Below, piece after piece: positions 45,932-58,333 of a DNA stretch of 64,000 nucleotides. Source of the stretch: Proteles cristata cristata. Lineage: Eukaryota; Chordata; Mammalia; Carnivora; Hyaenidae. The notes under the pieces are model-generated. The model saw nothing but the letters and a program-made list of their open reading frames with translations, was not told where the DNA came from and did not search any database. A program made the translations under genes and the position numbers. Location of the stretch: NCBI GenBank assembly GCA_017311185.1, contig JAESUZ010001519.1:124001-188000 (forward strand), given 5' to 3'. Each line of letters starts with the position of its first letter. Position 1 is the first letter of the stretch.

Positions 45932-48514
45932 AAATAATTTGATTAGTATACAAGCAATATAAAGCCAAGGCACTCATTATTTACAGACTAAAAAAAGGTC
46001 ATTTTTTACCAGCAATCCTTCACACTCTATTGAATCTTTTGGGGGGAAAATATGCTTTCACAACGGCTAGCTACACTGTAACGTTTCTGGAGCCGCCATA
46101 GGGAAACCTCTGATATTTGGTTTCCCTGAAAACCAAGAGAAGTTCTTTCATGACTCCTCCAAAGGAGAAATCTCTATAAAGCCAAACGTGTACATGAGCA
46201 TCGCCTCCTCCGATGCCGACCTCTTGGGAGAACAAAGAGCCCAGGAGCTTCCAGCTGGAGGGTCGCTGAGCCCTGGCATCTCTGACCTGTTGTTCCCAAG
46301 GCCAGGAAGGCTGCAGGCAGGTATGGCTGGAACGTTCACCCTACTCCACTCCACCTTGGAAAAAGTGAACCTGAGCGTAAGTGGTTGGGTACAAACTGAG
46401 CTGTGTTTTTTAAGAACCTGTAACACTGAGCAATCAGAAATGGCTTCTGCCTGCTTCTGGCTGCTCTTTGGTCCTCTAAGGTCTGGAAGGCATCGACATA
46501 AACCAACAGTCCAAGGCCCACAGTGAAAAGTTCATGAAAAGCTCTCTCACCCCGTTAGGAGCTATCTACAAGCAAGTGTTCGCCACCATTCCTTCAGGAC
46601 TAGAAACAGACAGCAGGAAGGGGAGAGGAAGAGGAGCTGGGGTCTGTCGGCTCTTTAAGCCCCGGGCTTTCTATGCCAGGTGTGGTTTGTTCTGGGAGGA
46701 CAGGAAAGTCACCCCGGCAGTTGGAGATAACGTTGCCCTCCAAGAATAAAATCAGGAAGATTCAAAACATAATGGATGAGATCGGTTATCTGCAGAAATG
46801 ACATACCCTGAGGAATAGCCAAAAAGATTATGTGGAGAAATTTAGAAACACCCTGAGGAATTTGACAATAGCAGAAGCTTGATTGTATCCATATATTTCC
46901 AGCAACAATCTAATCAAAGTAAATGGATGAAGCCGTAACACAATCAAGCAGTAACTTAATCAGTTATAGTGAATAGATTAAGTGCTCTAATCACAATCAA
47001 TTGTACTGCGGAGCACCTGAAGAAAGGGCGGCCAGGAGGGAACGGGGAGCTCACGAAGCCCAGGATTTGTCTGGGACTCCAGCTCCCTCCAGTGTGGGAA
47101 ACGCAGCCTCAGCTCTTGGCTCAGTGAATGCGGAGGATGGCGCTGTTTCCATGGTAACGTGGATGCCCAGGGCTGGCGCACCTGTCCATCTGTCTTGAGG
47201 AGAGAGTGCGTTTGTCAGCCAAGCAAGCAGTGCCTAGCAGTTCTGAGGCCAAAGGATTGCGTTTTCAGACTTACAGGGACAGCTGAACAACAGTAACATT
47301 AATAAGGTAATTGGATAATATTAGGTCAGTAACTGTTTACGGAACGCCTGCTGTATGCAAGCCACAGGCCCGGGAGCTGGGAGTCCGTATGGAATAAGGA
47401 AATCCTTGCCCGCATGGGGCGTTCGTTGTAAGAAGGAAGACAGATATGAAACAAGCGTTTATATATGAAATTATTTTGTCAGAATTGTAACTTCTAGGGA
47501 GAAAATTTACAGAATTTACTTGAAGACAGAAACATGACAGGCCTCTGAACTGATGGGAGATTCGGAGATAATTTTTAGGAGGATACCTTTGGGTTGAGTT
47601 AGGCATAGTTCACAAAGGGGAAAGTCAAGAATAGATACAAGCTGAGGAGTAAAATCAGACTAACAGTGTGAACAAAGCGGGTGACAAAATGTAGCTCAAA
47701 AATGATCTGTGACAAAACAGTTACAAAGAGACCATTTGGAGAGACTATTGCTAATGCTCCCTTGAGACTAATCCACATTCCAAAGATGAGCTACTATTTA
47801 GGAGTGAACAACCTCGATATTTTTAGAACTGGGAAGATTTCACCACACTGGTGTTGACCAAGGACCCAAATTACCTATGTGCACTCCCAAAACAAAACAG
47901 TGCAGGAAACGTGTTGTGGCTCGAGTCCGAAATTGCAAAGCACCAGACGGTGACCTACAGCAGTTAGACCAACTTGATGATGCAAGACCATAAGGCAGAA
48001 ATGCGGAAAGACTGCAGAGCGACGCTGACTGAGCGCACGCGCTCCCCTGTAATTTCACATCCGAGGCAGGGAAGGGTGATCGAAAAGTTGTCGATCAACC
48101 ATGCACAGGCTCTAAGTGGATGTCAAGGGCACTCTGACAGAAGCTGCATTACCCAGGAGCGTGTTAGGAGCGGGGTGCCAGGCCATGAAATATGGAGTGC
48201 TACGATGCGGCTCCGCGGTAAGACAGGGAAGTGCCAGCATATGTGAGCTCCCCGGTCACCGGTCAGAACAGAAAGGGAGCAGGAACAGATGAGGCAGAAA
48301 TTAGGCAGATCGGAAAACCATACGTTCTTGCAAAAATACAGGTAAGATATTTTTGGAGAGAAGCTCCAGGGATTGTAAAGAAAACCAATTTACTGACTGT
48401 GGCTGGGACTATAAGCATTAAGTGAGCATATGCTCCATAAGCTTTTCTTGAGAACTTATTTGTTTAGGGTGTTATGCTAAATGTTATGGAGGGTTCTTAC
48501 CAAATCTTGTCTTT
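45932..48514. other. Intergenic DNA, partly GC-rich
   Basis: 46180-47200 is GC-richer with CpGs; the 112-codon frame 46188-46526 has no recognisable domain. L2 fossil at 47330-47620. A CpG cluster lies around 47998-48060. Confidence 0.5.
47330..47620 (-). mobile_element. L2 LINE fossil, antisense
   Basis: GAACGCCTGCTGTATGCAAG, GGGAGTCCGTATGGAATAAG and CCTTGCCCGCATGGGGCGTT match the antisense L2 3' region. Confidence 0.45.
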
Positions 48515-48527
48515 TGGAAGTTTACGG

Positions 48528-48757
48528 GTTTATTTTTATTTTTTATTTTTTGTAATGGTTTTTATTTATTTCCGAGAGAGAGAGGCAGCATGAGCAGGGG
48601 AGGGTCAGAGAGAGAGGGAGTCACAGACTGAAACAGGCTCCAGGCTCTGAGCTGGCAGTCAGCACAGAGCCCGACGCGGGGCTCGAACCCACAAACCGCG
48701 AGATCATGACCTGAGCGAAAGTTGGACACTTAACTGACTGAGCCACGCAGGCGCCCC
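48528..48757 (-). mobile_element. CAN-SINE, young 'GGCAG-insert' subfamily
   Basis: Perfect 13-bp duplication TGGAAGTTTACGG at 48515-48527 and 48758-48770; intact antisense B box GGGCTCGAACC. Confidence 0.95.
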
Positions 48758-49325
48758 TGGAAGTTTACGGTTGAAGGTATGCAAGGTGTGGCGACGAAAG
48801 CAATTCAACACAAAGAAAGTGTGCAGAAAAGAACTGTAAAAATGAGAAGGAAAGAAGGAGGGAAGGGGGTGTGAAGGGAGGGACGGAAATTCCAGGGCAC
48901 TGTGTACAAACAGAACAGTCAAATTCTTTTCCTTGGGTCTCTAGCTTCTGAAATCTTAACTTCCGTGAATGTTTTCTTCTTCATTCTCACCCCCTGCGAA
49001 TGTTTCAGCTGACATCCAAGATAGGATGCTTCACACTCCGAGGTCCTATTTGTTTTATTTTCATCTAAAGGTCTATTAGGGGGTTTTAGACAAGGAGTGT
49101 TCACGGGACGTAACATGTGTAAAGGAAAGAGTGTCTCATTTTCGTGTCCGGGAACCCCCACTGAGCCAAGGACGGGAGGCAGGAAGAACGGGGGGCCAGC
49201 AAACGGCGGAGGTCAGGCTGGAAGGCTTTCCAAACGCGCTAGAGATGAAAAGAAGGGAAGCGAATCTGCAGAGAGGCGGCTGCGATTATTTAGTTATGCA
49301 AGTAAGCAATACCGAAAACCACTCA

Positions 49326-49551
49326 GGGGCGCCTAGGTGGCTCGGTCCGTCGTGTCCGATCTCAGCTCAGGTCATGACCTCACGGTCCGTGGGTTCGAGC
49401 CCCGCGTCGGGCTCTGTGCTGACAGCTCAGAGCCTGGAGCTGCTTCAGATTCTGTGTCGCCCTCTCTCTCTGCCCCTCCCCCACTCACTCTCTGTCTCTG
49501 TCTCTCAAAATAAAATAAAGACAGAAAATTTAAAAAAAAAAAAGGAAGAAA
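49326..49551 (+). mobile_element. CAN-SINE
   Basis: Full-length with intact B box (49392-49402). Flanks GAAAACCACTCA and GAAAACCATTTA (49314-49325, 49552-49563) form a duplication with two mismatches. Confidence 0.93.
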
Positions 49552-50063
49552 GAAAACCATTTAGAGTCACAGTGGTTTCAACTCGGAAAGGGTAAGTTTA
49601 GAGCTCTGCCCACAGAAGCTCCTTGTTTCGTCTGAAGACTCTGAGGTCCAAGAGAAGTTCAGGCTCCTGCCCCGGCTGCACATGATTTAGCAGCAATTTC
49701 TATTACTGTGTAGTGCAGGACGGCATCAGAAACCAGGCCTGGCCATTCATTGCTCTTTCCTCCACCTCACATTCCCATTCTATGTCAAATTAAGTTATTA
49801 TTACAGCACATCAAAAAAGAAAAAACAACATGACATATTGATTCCAATATAGTAGATTAAAATGTTTTCTAAAGCCCATGCAAACAGTCCATTCCAGAAC
49901 AGCTCACAAACTTGAGCTTAAATTCCACTGAGGGCTTCTTACACCAAGCATTCCTGGGCCTGGAAGCTGGAAAGTCTCCCAAGCTTTCGGGTGATGCCGA
50001 TGGGGCTGGCACACATTTCTATTAGTAGTTTGCCAAGCAGGGCTCCAGGAAATGGCTGGCATT

Positions 50064-50276
50064 TTCTTTTATAACTGTTAAATGCTTATTTATATTTGAG
50101 AGAGAGTGCACGAGCTGGGAAGGGGCAAAGAGAAAGAAGACACAGAATGTGAAGCAGGCTCCAGGTGGTGAGCTGTCAGCACTGAGCCTGACCTAGGGCT
50201 TGAACTCAGGAGCCGTGGGATCAAGACCTGAGCAGAAGTCGACACAACATAACCCACTGAGCCACCCAGGTGCTCC
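50064..50276 (-). mobile_element. CAN-SINE, diverged
   Basis: Ends CCACCCAGGTGCTCC; flanks TGGCTGGCATT and TGGCTAGTGTT are a possible worn duplication. Confidence 0.88.
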
Positions 50277-50479
50277 TGGCTAGTGTTCATAGTAAGCCCA
50301 CTCTGGGAAATCGGGGTGAGCGTAACCAACAATTTGCAATGAGTGAACAGCATGAAGATAATTACCACGACCCAAGTTGGCCGACTTGGGCTGGAGCCAC
50401 CTTCCATCGGTGTAACACAGTACACAGCGTCTCCCACGCCAAACACCCTGCACAAACTCTTCTGGGCCTTCAGGCTCCT

Positions 50480-50740
50480 CTTAACCTCTACCTGTTTGCA
50501 GCTGGCAAACTCCTCACCTCCAGCGTTCCCTCCGACGGGCAGCTTCCCTGGCGTCCTTCAGGTTTCCACGGGAGCTCCTTTTCCGAGCTTTCTCTTTGCT
50601 CTTTCTGTGGCTCCGCAACAGCTCTTGCCACACTGGACTGAAACTGATTGTTGCTCTGGATGCCCACGTTCCCCCTCACCAAGACTTTAAACAAGCTAGT
50701 CAAGCATGGCAACAGGCACATAAATATCTGTTAAAATATT
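50480..50740 (+). mobile_element. L2 LINE fossil
   Basis: CTTCAGGTTTCCACGGGAGC, AGACTTTAAACAAGCTAGTC and GGCACATAAATATCTGTTAA follow the L2 3' region. It accounts for overlapping plus-strand frames at 50270-50690. Confidence 0.5.
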
Positions 50741-50842
50741 ACAAAAATGAGGATAATCAGAGAGAAAACAAATATAAAATATATACCGTAGCACTAATTC
50801 TCTGTGAGTGAACTTTGTAGCTAATGTGATATTTATTACCTT

Positions 50843-50957
50843 CTATGTATGTATGTATCTATGTATTTTTATATCCAATCTATGTATCTATCTCATCTAT
50901 GTATATATCTATCTTTCTATGGATTATCCATCTATCTATCTGTCTGTCTGTCTATCT
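50843..50957. repeat. Compound tetranucleotide microsatellite
   Basis: Mixed (TATG)n, (TATC)n and (TGTC)n units with interruptions, ending CTATCTTCTCC. Confidence 0.93.
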
Positions 50958-51406
50958 TCTCCTTGGTAAACCTGTAAATAAAATGAAAACTTCTGTCAAG
51001 AAATGATAATAAACATACTAAATGTTTTTAATAGTCTTCCATGCAGATATTCAGAAAGTGCCAGACATAAGTCTACCACCATCAGTGATGATCCATTTAT
51101 TGCCAAACCATTTCCTTCAGAGGTTTAATTCCTAGGATTTTACAGTGGGAAGGAGCCACATCTTTCTGATCAACCTGAGGTCCTTTCTAACCGCATCTGC
51201 TCTTGGAAGAGGTCAGTCACTGAATTTCTTTGAGGACATCTGGGCAGGACCTAAACATCCCACTGTACCCAGTTCAGTTTTAAGAACTCTAATTTTGGAA
51301 ATTTTGCCCTTTCTAAAAGTAAATCCATAATCCCATGTCTCTTAGTTCTGTTTTTCCGGACCTGTGTGAAAGAACTGCCTTTGTCATTATCAGTCCCTCA
51401 GGATTT

Positions 51407-51423
51407 TTTATTTTATTTTACGT

Positions 51424-51472
<49 letters not shown>

Positions 51473-51624
51473 GGAACACAACACACATGAGTGGAACAGC
51501 ATCAGAGAGAGAGAGAATCCCAAGCAGACTCCGCATCCTGGGGCTGGATCCCACGGCCCCCGGGATCATGACCTGAGCTGAAATGAAGAGTTGGGTGCCC
51601 AACCAACTGAGCCACTGGGCACCC
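51407..51624 (-). mobile_element. CAN-SINE with (GA)n expansion
   Basis: Duplication CAGTCCCTCAG(G)ATTT at 51391-51406 and 51625-51639. The internal purine tract has expanded to (AG)21 at 51425-51467. Confidence 0.9.
51425..51467. repeat. (AG)21 microsatellite inside SINE
   Basis: Pure AG run arising from the purine-rich part of the SINE at 51407-51624. Confidence 0.95.
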
Positions 51625-51639
51625 CAGTCCCTCAGATTT

Positions 51640-53744
51640 CTAAAGATAGTGATCATGCTCTGTTCAGCAGGTTTTCTTTAGTTAAAAAAGATAGAAAAAA
51701 AAGGAAACTCATCTGTTAAGAAATACTTACACAAGGACATTTATTGATTCAAATGCAACTATATATTTACTGCAAAAATATGAACACTGAAGATATGTAT
51801 CTGAATATAATCCTGTTCCGAAGGGATGCATATGGGAGTGTGCAAATCAAATTTGATGTAAAAGTACAAACAACGGGAATGATACACACTCATTAAAGGA
51901 ATTTTACTAATGGATTTCCCTCTTATCCTATTTCATTCGTGCTTTGTGGTCACTGGTAATATTCCTTATTTCTGTATGTTTTTCACTTACGGAACTTTAT
52001 TCACGTGAGCATTAGGAGTGCCCTTTAAATTAAAAATGGCAATATGTCATCCAACATGAGAATCCCGTCCCTAATTCTGTTTCACGGGGACACTCCCACC
52101 CAGTTCATGACAGAGCTGAGAAACATCCTTTCCCCTTAAAGTCTCCATGTCTGATAAAAAATGGAATACTTGAGTCTGTGCAGCTGTTCAGGAGCTAATT
52201 ATCTGCAATCATTTCTGATTACTTAATAGGCCATGGTAGGACGTGTGTTTGTTGCTATGTTGAGTTTAGACATTAGGCTTTAATGCGCTGATATGGTGAA
52301 TTGCGCTCACTGCTGCCTGCTAAAAGACCATTCCTGAAAATGAGACCATATCTCAATGGAATTTGCTTGTTTATTTTAAATAAGTAATAACTACAAACTC
52401 AGATCCTAGATCCAGTGTTTGCCATTTTAAGAATGCACTTTTTAATGCTGTATCATTTCTAATGCATTTAAATTATTCAAGTTTGGAGAAAACGCGTTAT
52501 TAAACTAATGAGTCAATAACCAACTCAAATACTTAGATTTCACATTCTTCCTGCTCCGTTCAGCTTCCTAAATTGTTTTCTGCCATTGACAGTGAAATAA
52601 GTTCTTTTTAAATGCGGCCAAACAAGCTGAACGTAATAGCACAGTAATGAGGAAAATATATGCATATTGAAAGCGGACAAGTATTCACTCACATGTAAAC
52701 CCATGAGAGGCCAAGGCTAGCAGTCTAGGTCAGGAGTGACATGGAGGCATGAACACGGGAAGCACACAAGGAACTGGTGTCAGGACACTAATTTGCATTG
52801 CAGTTTGCATCCATTTCACGATGGAGTTTCGTCCAAAAAGCCAGTGTGTAGTTTTAAAAATTTAGAAGGCTGTTCTTCTGCCGACTCTCCATCTATCTGT
52901 GCCTCTGACGGCCAACAATCAAGGCAAAGGGCCCACATAGATGCTTTTGGCGTCCCTTCCTCTTTTCCTTGCTGTTCACAAGCTCTTTTTCCTATCATGT
53001 TTTCATTTCTTCATCTCTTTAAAACGTCCTTTTCCGTCCCTCACTAGTCTTTCAATAGAGAAGCCAAGAGGATCCATGTAACGAGTGGAGAGTGTTCCAA
53101 TCCCCAAATCCTTGGCTTTCCTTCTGCATCTTCCAAGAACAGGGTCCTACGATCCTCTGCCTGCCCCAGGCCTTGTTCCGCACTGGATTTACCCCTTTTG
53201 AAGTCGACTTCAAGGAATGGGACTCTACGCATTGTTTGGGTCCATTGCGCTGGGTGAAACGGTGCAATCCTATGACCCGCTTTCTCAGAAAAACTACACA
53301 CACAGACCCTCAATGCACTTAAACCCGTCTCTTCTGCCATCAAAGAACCAGGGAGAGAAGAGACTAGAGTAATTGTACAGTGATTTATGCTCCTCATTGG
53401 CATCTATGATTTCCATCTGGAAGCAGAACACCTGGTTTTCTCTGAATCTTTGGATCGCCTTCATGAATTAAGGTTCTTAGTAGTTCTTTTGTGTTCTCTG
53501 TGTCTAAGTTTTTGATGGGTCAGTGGAAATATAAAACCCACCCCAGCATCTCCTTCCTAATACCTTCTTTTTTAAGATTTCTGGGCTCTCTGTTCCCCCA
53601 AACACAACACGTATTTCCCGAAGGGCCCACACAAGCCTGCCCGGTGACATCAAATCCTTCTTCAAGGTCACTGCCACTACCGTTTCCCCTCTGAAACTTC
53701 CCACAATAGTTGCGGTGATACTGGTAAGAGCAACACTGTAAATA
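51640..53744. other. 2.1 kb repeat-free block, possible conserved non-coding DNA
   Basis: No insertion of any recognised repeat. 52140-52700 is AT-rich with homeodomain-like cores (CTAATTATC, GATTACTTAAT, AAATTATTC) and looks like vertebrate conserved non-coding sequence, but this is only an impression. Confidence 0.4.
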
Positions 53745-54000
53745 ATAAAAATAATGAAATGAACTTGAGTCTTTAAGGGCCACGTGCTGTGCTAAGCCCA
53801 TTAAACGGGTGTAGTGCTTTATCTTCAAAACAGTGCTGTGCAGTGGTACTATGGTTATTTCCATGCATCTGATGACTTAACCGGGAATTAGCACTCAGGA
53901 GCCAAAGCTTAAAGTATCATGTTCAGGGTCACATGGCCAAGGTCCAGGTAAGGGAGAGGACAGGTCTTCAAACTAGCAGTCTTTAAGAACTCAACCTAAT
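53745..54000 (+). mobile_element. MIR SINE fossil
   Basis: GTGCTGTGCTAAGCCCATTA, GTATCATGTTCAGGGTCACA and a tail with CAGTCTTTAAGAACTCAACC follow MIR from head to tail. Confidence 0.6.
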
Positions 54001-55079
54001 CCCAGACTCTGCGTGATTAAACACTATAGCTACCGTTTCTCACAATGCCCGCAGAAGCGATTCCTTATTTGTTCAAACGCCCTCTGGTTGCATTGCTAAT
54101 CTAACACGGGGTCCCGGAGTGCACTGGCTTGCTCTCTGCCTGTGGGCTTCTTCAGAGGAGAGAGTGACTGCTTTATTTTCACATCCTCAGAACCAAGAAC
54201 TGGCTCATCTTAGAAAATCCATTTGTAGCAGTGAAACAGGATTAATTTTTCCTTTACAGATTTCTCTTCCTGTACATGCCCTATGTCCATTTTTCTTCCG
54301 GTATATACCTTTCCTTCACATACACGATTTCAAGCCAAACAGGACTATTTGCTATTCCCTGCACATTCCCTGTGCCGTTGCTCTGAGATATCTTCGTGTG
54401 TGCTGTGCTCAGTGCTTGAAACGCCCTTCTACATATGCAAATTTCACCTAGGAATTCTAACTTCCGTCTCTTTGCTGGAACTTTTCTAGCCCATGAATCG
54501 AATCGGAAGGGATTCATGGTACTTTCTGCACCTCACGTGTGGGGCTCTAATCCCTCAAAATTTCTTACCTCACTTAAGGGTTGGTAGGCTCTTCTTTCGA
54601 CCCACCTATTACTGAGTTTTCTACATACTAGGTGCCTGATAGAGACTAAATGAATTCAAAACTAAGAAGGTATTTAAGCCAGCTGATTTGGTTTCCTATA
54701 AAATGAAGAGGTTCAAACTCATGGTGAGTAGTTACAATTTTTCATCTTTATGTTATGACATGCAGTGTTGGAGTAAGACAGCATATTTTTTATCTTTTTT
54801 TTCCTTTTCAAAGAATGCATACTCTTTGATCTGATTAGTTTTGGCCTGTCCATTTGTAAGCAAATATCTATGGAACACTAAAAATGAGAGAGAAAAAGAG
54901 AGAGAGAGAGAAACTTTCATTTAAATTACTGGAAAGATTTAATAGCGTTTAGACACTGAGGAATTTTTTTCTTTTATAATACAGCAGCAACACTCTCTTC
55001 AATGACATTTAAGTGCACTCACGTCCGAGTAGCGGTAACAAGGTTAAAAATGTTCAACAGACTGACATTATATTAAACT
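54001..55079. other. Unique intergenic DNA
   Basis: About 1.1 kb with only a short (GA) patch at 54893-54911. No gene recognised. Confidence 0.55.
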
Positions 55080-55200
55080 TTTAGCTATTAAATTCAACAG
55101 ATATTTACCAAATTTGTACTGTGTGTAAGGCACAATACCTGGTTAAGATTTTGGGAAGAACAAGGAAGAGTTATACATAACCCCTTACAGAGGTGAACAT
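55080..55200 (-). mobile_element. L2 LINE 3' fossil, antisense
   Basis: AATTCAACAGATATTTACCA followed by TGTACTGTGTGTAAGGCACA is the antisense L2 3' terminus. Confidence 0.5.
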
Positions 55201-55497
55201 CAGGAAATGCAGAACGGACAAGTACCTGAACACGAGACACACTGTAAGTTCCAGAAGAGACAGCAAGTACTGGAAAACGTACCAAGGAAAAAGAGGTTAC
55301 ATCCTTGGGGAAACTCATTAGAACATCTACTCTTTGATTTCACATACCAGCTTGCTAATAACGGTGACTTGGAATACGTAGTGACAGATGTCTTCAGCAA
55401 GTACCTGAGAACAATGGATTTTTAAAAAAGGAATGGAAATTAAATAAATGAAAGCAATAGGAGGCAGTGGAAATTTCAAGTAAGTTTAGAGACATTT

Positions 55498-55720
55498 TAT
55501 CTTATTTATTTATTTATTTATTTTGACAGAGAGAGAGAGAAAGAGAGAACGCTTGTGTGTGGGTGAGCAGGGGAGGGACAGAGAGAGAGAAAGAGAGAGA
55601 ATCCCAAGCAGGCTCCACACTCCTCTCTGACTTGCAGCTCCTTCGCATGACCATGAGATCATGACCCGAGCTGAAATCAAGAGTCGGACCCTTAACTGAC
55701 TGAACCACCCAGGTGCTCCA
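55498..55720 (-). mobile_element. CAN-SINE
   Basis: Duplication TAAGTTTAGAGACATTT / TAAATTTACAGGCATTT at 55481-55497 and 55721-55737, three mismatches. Confidence 0.9.
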
Positions 55721-56004
55721 TAAATTTACAGGCATTTAAATATTGCCCAGTTAACATGATAAATTTTAGGGAAAACATCAGCAAATCTGACCATCATACC
55801 ACAGTTATTTTCATCTGTGTATGTTAGGTATTTGCATGGATTTAATATGTGCGATTCTGAGCAAGCACTTTAATGCATCAAAAGAACAGTGTATTTCAGA
55901 GTGTGCGCTTTAGCACAGCCTGTGTGACACACGCCCATCTCCTACTTAACCTACATTAACCGGGTTCCCTAAACCAGAAAGTGAGAAATAACAACAAAAA
56001 TAAA

Positions 56005-56095
56005 GCCTATTTCACGGGTGGTCAAGAGGACTAAATGAAATGCTCTAGGGAAATGCCAGCAGCTGCCACAAAGTAAGGGCTCCAGAAACGGTGCC
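56005..56095 (-). mobile_element. MIR SINE fossil, antisense (partial)
   Basis: CAAGAGGACTAAATGAAATG followed by AGCTGCCACAAAGTAAGGGC matches the antisense MIR head. Confidence 0.5.
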
Positions 56096-56640
56096 TTTTA
56101 AAACCGTCTTCCTCGTTTTACCTCCCTACCTCCTTCTCAGTTCTCCCCTGTCATTGAAAGCCTTTACAGTCATACGATATTGGTTTGAAAGACTAAGAAA
56201 CAGACAGAACTGCAAAGAGCTGAACAGCCCGGACCACAGAGCACCTCCCGAAGTTCAGGACAATGATGAGCACTGAAGCAGGCTCCGAAGGCGGACGGCC
56301 ACGGCCCGGCCTGCTGCTGCGGGCGTCCATGCTGCTGACGCGCGACAAGAACAGTACCTGCTTCCCACCACCTGGAAACATCAGGAGACAGAGACACGAT
56401 GGCCTGTGCCCTCGCCCCCCTGTGGAAGATGGCCTCAAAGCACCAGGCAGCCCAGGGGACTGTCACCTCTTTGCCTGAGACAGCATCAGAAGCACTGAAC
56501 AGGGGCCACAGCAAGAGTAGCATGATGCAGACCAGCATCACAGAGCAGGGCTCTGTCCCCAGGGCCACAGCCCGCAGTGTAAGCCGGAACCTACACATTT
56601 GATCTAAGTGGAACAGCAGTGTGCTGAAGTAGAAGACTTA
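56096..56640. other. CpG-dense block with open minus-strand frame
   Basis: 56263-56350 is strikingly rich in CpG compared with its surroundings. The minus-strand frame 56170-56598 (142 codons) contains a hydrophobic run, SVMLVCIMLLLLWPLF. I recognise no family. It could be a retrocopy of an unidentified gene or chance. Confidence 0.35.
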
Positions 56641-56779
56641 CATGGGCTCTAGAGGTTCCTAACATAACCACCAAATACCCAGGAGATGACAAAAAGAAAA
56701 ATCACCCGTCGTGCCCCAAACCAGGAAGGGCCCAGTGGAAAGAAGACAAGACACTCAACTGGTGGCAATAATGAGGTGA

Positions 56780-57110
56780 ATCAGATGTTCGCATGATCCA
56801 ACAAGGATCTCACAAGGGCTTCTATAATCAATGATAATTTCTCTTATAAACGATGGAACCAGTGGTAAATCTCAGCAGATAGAAGTTTTACAAAAGAACC
56901 ACGTAGAAATTACAAGACTGAAAAGCACATTCACTGAAATAAAAAAAAAATCTTGCCGGATGGTCTCCCTCGTGACGATGACATACAGAGACTTGGGGAC
57001 AAAAGAAATCTAAGGAGCTAACTAAAAGCTGTATCACTGGAATCTCAGAAGGAGAAGCGGAAGCGTGAGGGACCCAAAAAATATTGGAAGAGTGATTGAA
57101 AGTTAGGAGG
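56780..57110 (+). mobile_element. L1M ORF1-region fragment
   Basis: Reads CAGCAGATAGAAGTTTTACA, GAAATTACAAGACTGAAAAG, CATTCACTGAAATAAAAAAA and GGAATCTCAGAAGGAGAAGC, all in the order found at the start of L1M ORF1. Frame is broken; old insertion. Confidence 0.55.
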
Positions 57111-57289
57111 TATTAGAGCTATAACCTCTGGCCACCGAGATAAAATGGCATCACTTCACAAAACATGTAGACAACCTGCATCTTAGAGCTCTTTCATCCC
57201 CTCTATCTTCATACTGTCGGCACCGTATTCTACCTACACACATCATGAATCTCACAGGACAATGTTATATTATTCTGCTTCCAACGGTC

Positions 57290-57700
57290 CCATGTAAAGA
57301 AACCAAGAGAAAATATGAATTACTTTGTGGTTTGGATATTTGCCTCTTCAGGTTTTCTGTATTGCTTCTTAACGATCTGCATCTCCGTGTGGCATCATGT
57401 CGTTATGGCAGTTACGTCCAAGGGTGTAGTTATACTCGCTGCTCTAATGTCCTTGTTTGCTAATTCCCACATCTTGGTCATTGTGGAGTTGGTCTTGGTT
57501 GTTTGTCTTCTCTCTGAAGCTGGGTCACGTTATCCTGGCTCCTTGTATGTTGCATAATTTGGATTGAATCCTGAATATTACACGGAGGCGGATCTGGATT
57601 CGGTATACTCCTCTAGAGAGTGTTGATGTGTTGGTCTAGCAGGCAACTAATTCGGTTGGATTCAAACTGCAAATTCTCTTAGACAATGATCAAATCTTGG
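57290..57700 (-). mobile_element. L1M 5'UTR-like fragment, antisense
   Basis: Phrases TTGCTAATTCCCACATCTTG, GAAGCTGGGTCACGTTATCC and TGGATTGAATCCTGAATATT follow the antisense L1M 5' region. Opposite in orientation to the L1M piece at 56780-57110, so probably a separate insertion. Confidence 0.5.
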
Positions 57701-58214
57701 TTTGGTTCCGTTATCCTTAGCTGCTCAATGTTCAGTCTGCTCCCCTGCACATGAGTGTGGTGAAGGGTCAGGTGAGGATAAGGCAAGAATTAAAGCACAA
57801 AACTTGGAGCTCTTACTTCCCTTTTCCAGTGGCTGCGGTTGGCCAGAATGACCATGGCCTCTCCAGGCCCCCTTTCTGACAGACTTTGGCCAGCCCACTT
57901 GGTACTGATTTGTTCTGTCCCCCCAGGACAAAAAGTGTTGAAAAAAAACAAAAAACCTGGCTGGTCTCTCCTTCCATGTCTTACATCGATCCAGAATCTG
58001 CCTTTGTTTGCTCTGCAGTATTGTTTTTGATTGTGGGCAGAATCTACTTATCAGGTTGTCCAGAATCTAGTATTGGGTTTCAGTTAGAGCTTGCTCCACA
58101 ACCAAAACAGGAACTTCCTTGAGGTCTTGAAGGGAAATTCAGTCAAAACTCAGAATGAGATTGGAATGAATGCCATTTTTCAAGCACCCATTCTTTCCAA
58201 ACAAGGCCCTGTGT
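57701..58214. other. Unique intergenic DNA
   Basis: Nothing recognised; possible continuation of old L1M sequence. Confidence 0.45.
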
Positions 58215-58317
58215 TACCTATCCGTCTGGTTCTTTGATGCTTCTCAGTAAAATTTTCTTCATATAAATCCTGCATATGTCTTATTAGAGAAGTATCGAAA
58301 TGCATCATACTGAAATT
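58215..58317 (-). mobile_element. Short L1M ORF2 fragment (tentative)
   Basis: TTCTTCATATAAATCCTGCA and TGTCTTATTAGAGAAG resemble antisense L1 ORF2. It continues across the SINE at 58334-58573. Weak match. Confidence 0.35.
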
Positions 58318-58333
58318 GATGGTGTTTCGTTTA

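Noticed and set aside
46188..46526. 112-codon plus-strand frame
   Set aside because: No recognisable domain; GC-rich interval produces chance frames.
50843..50957. CRISPR-like array
   Set aside because: It is a tetranucleotide microsatellite without spacers, in a mammalian genome.
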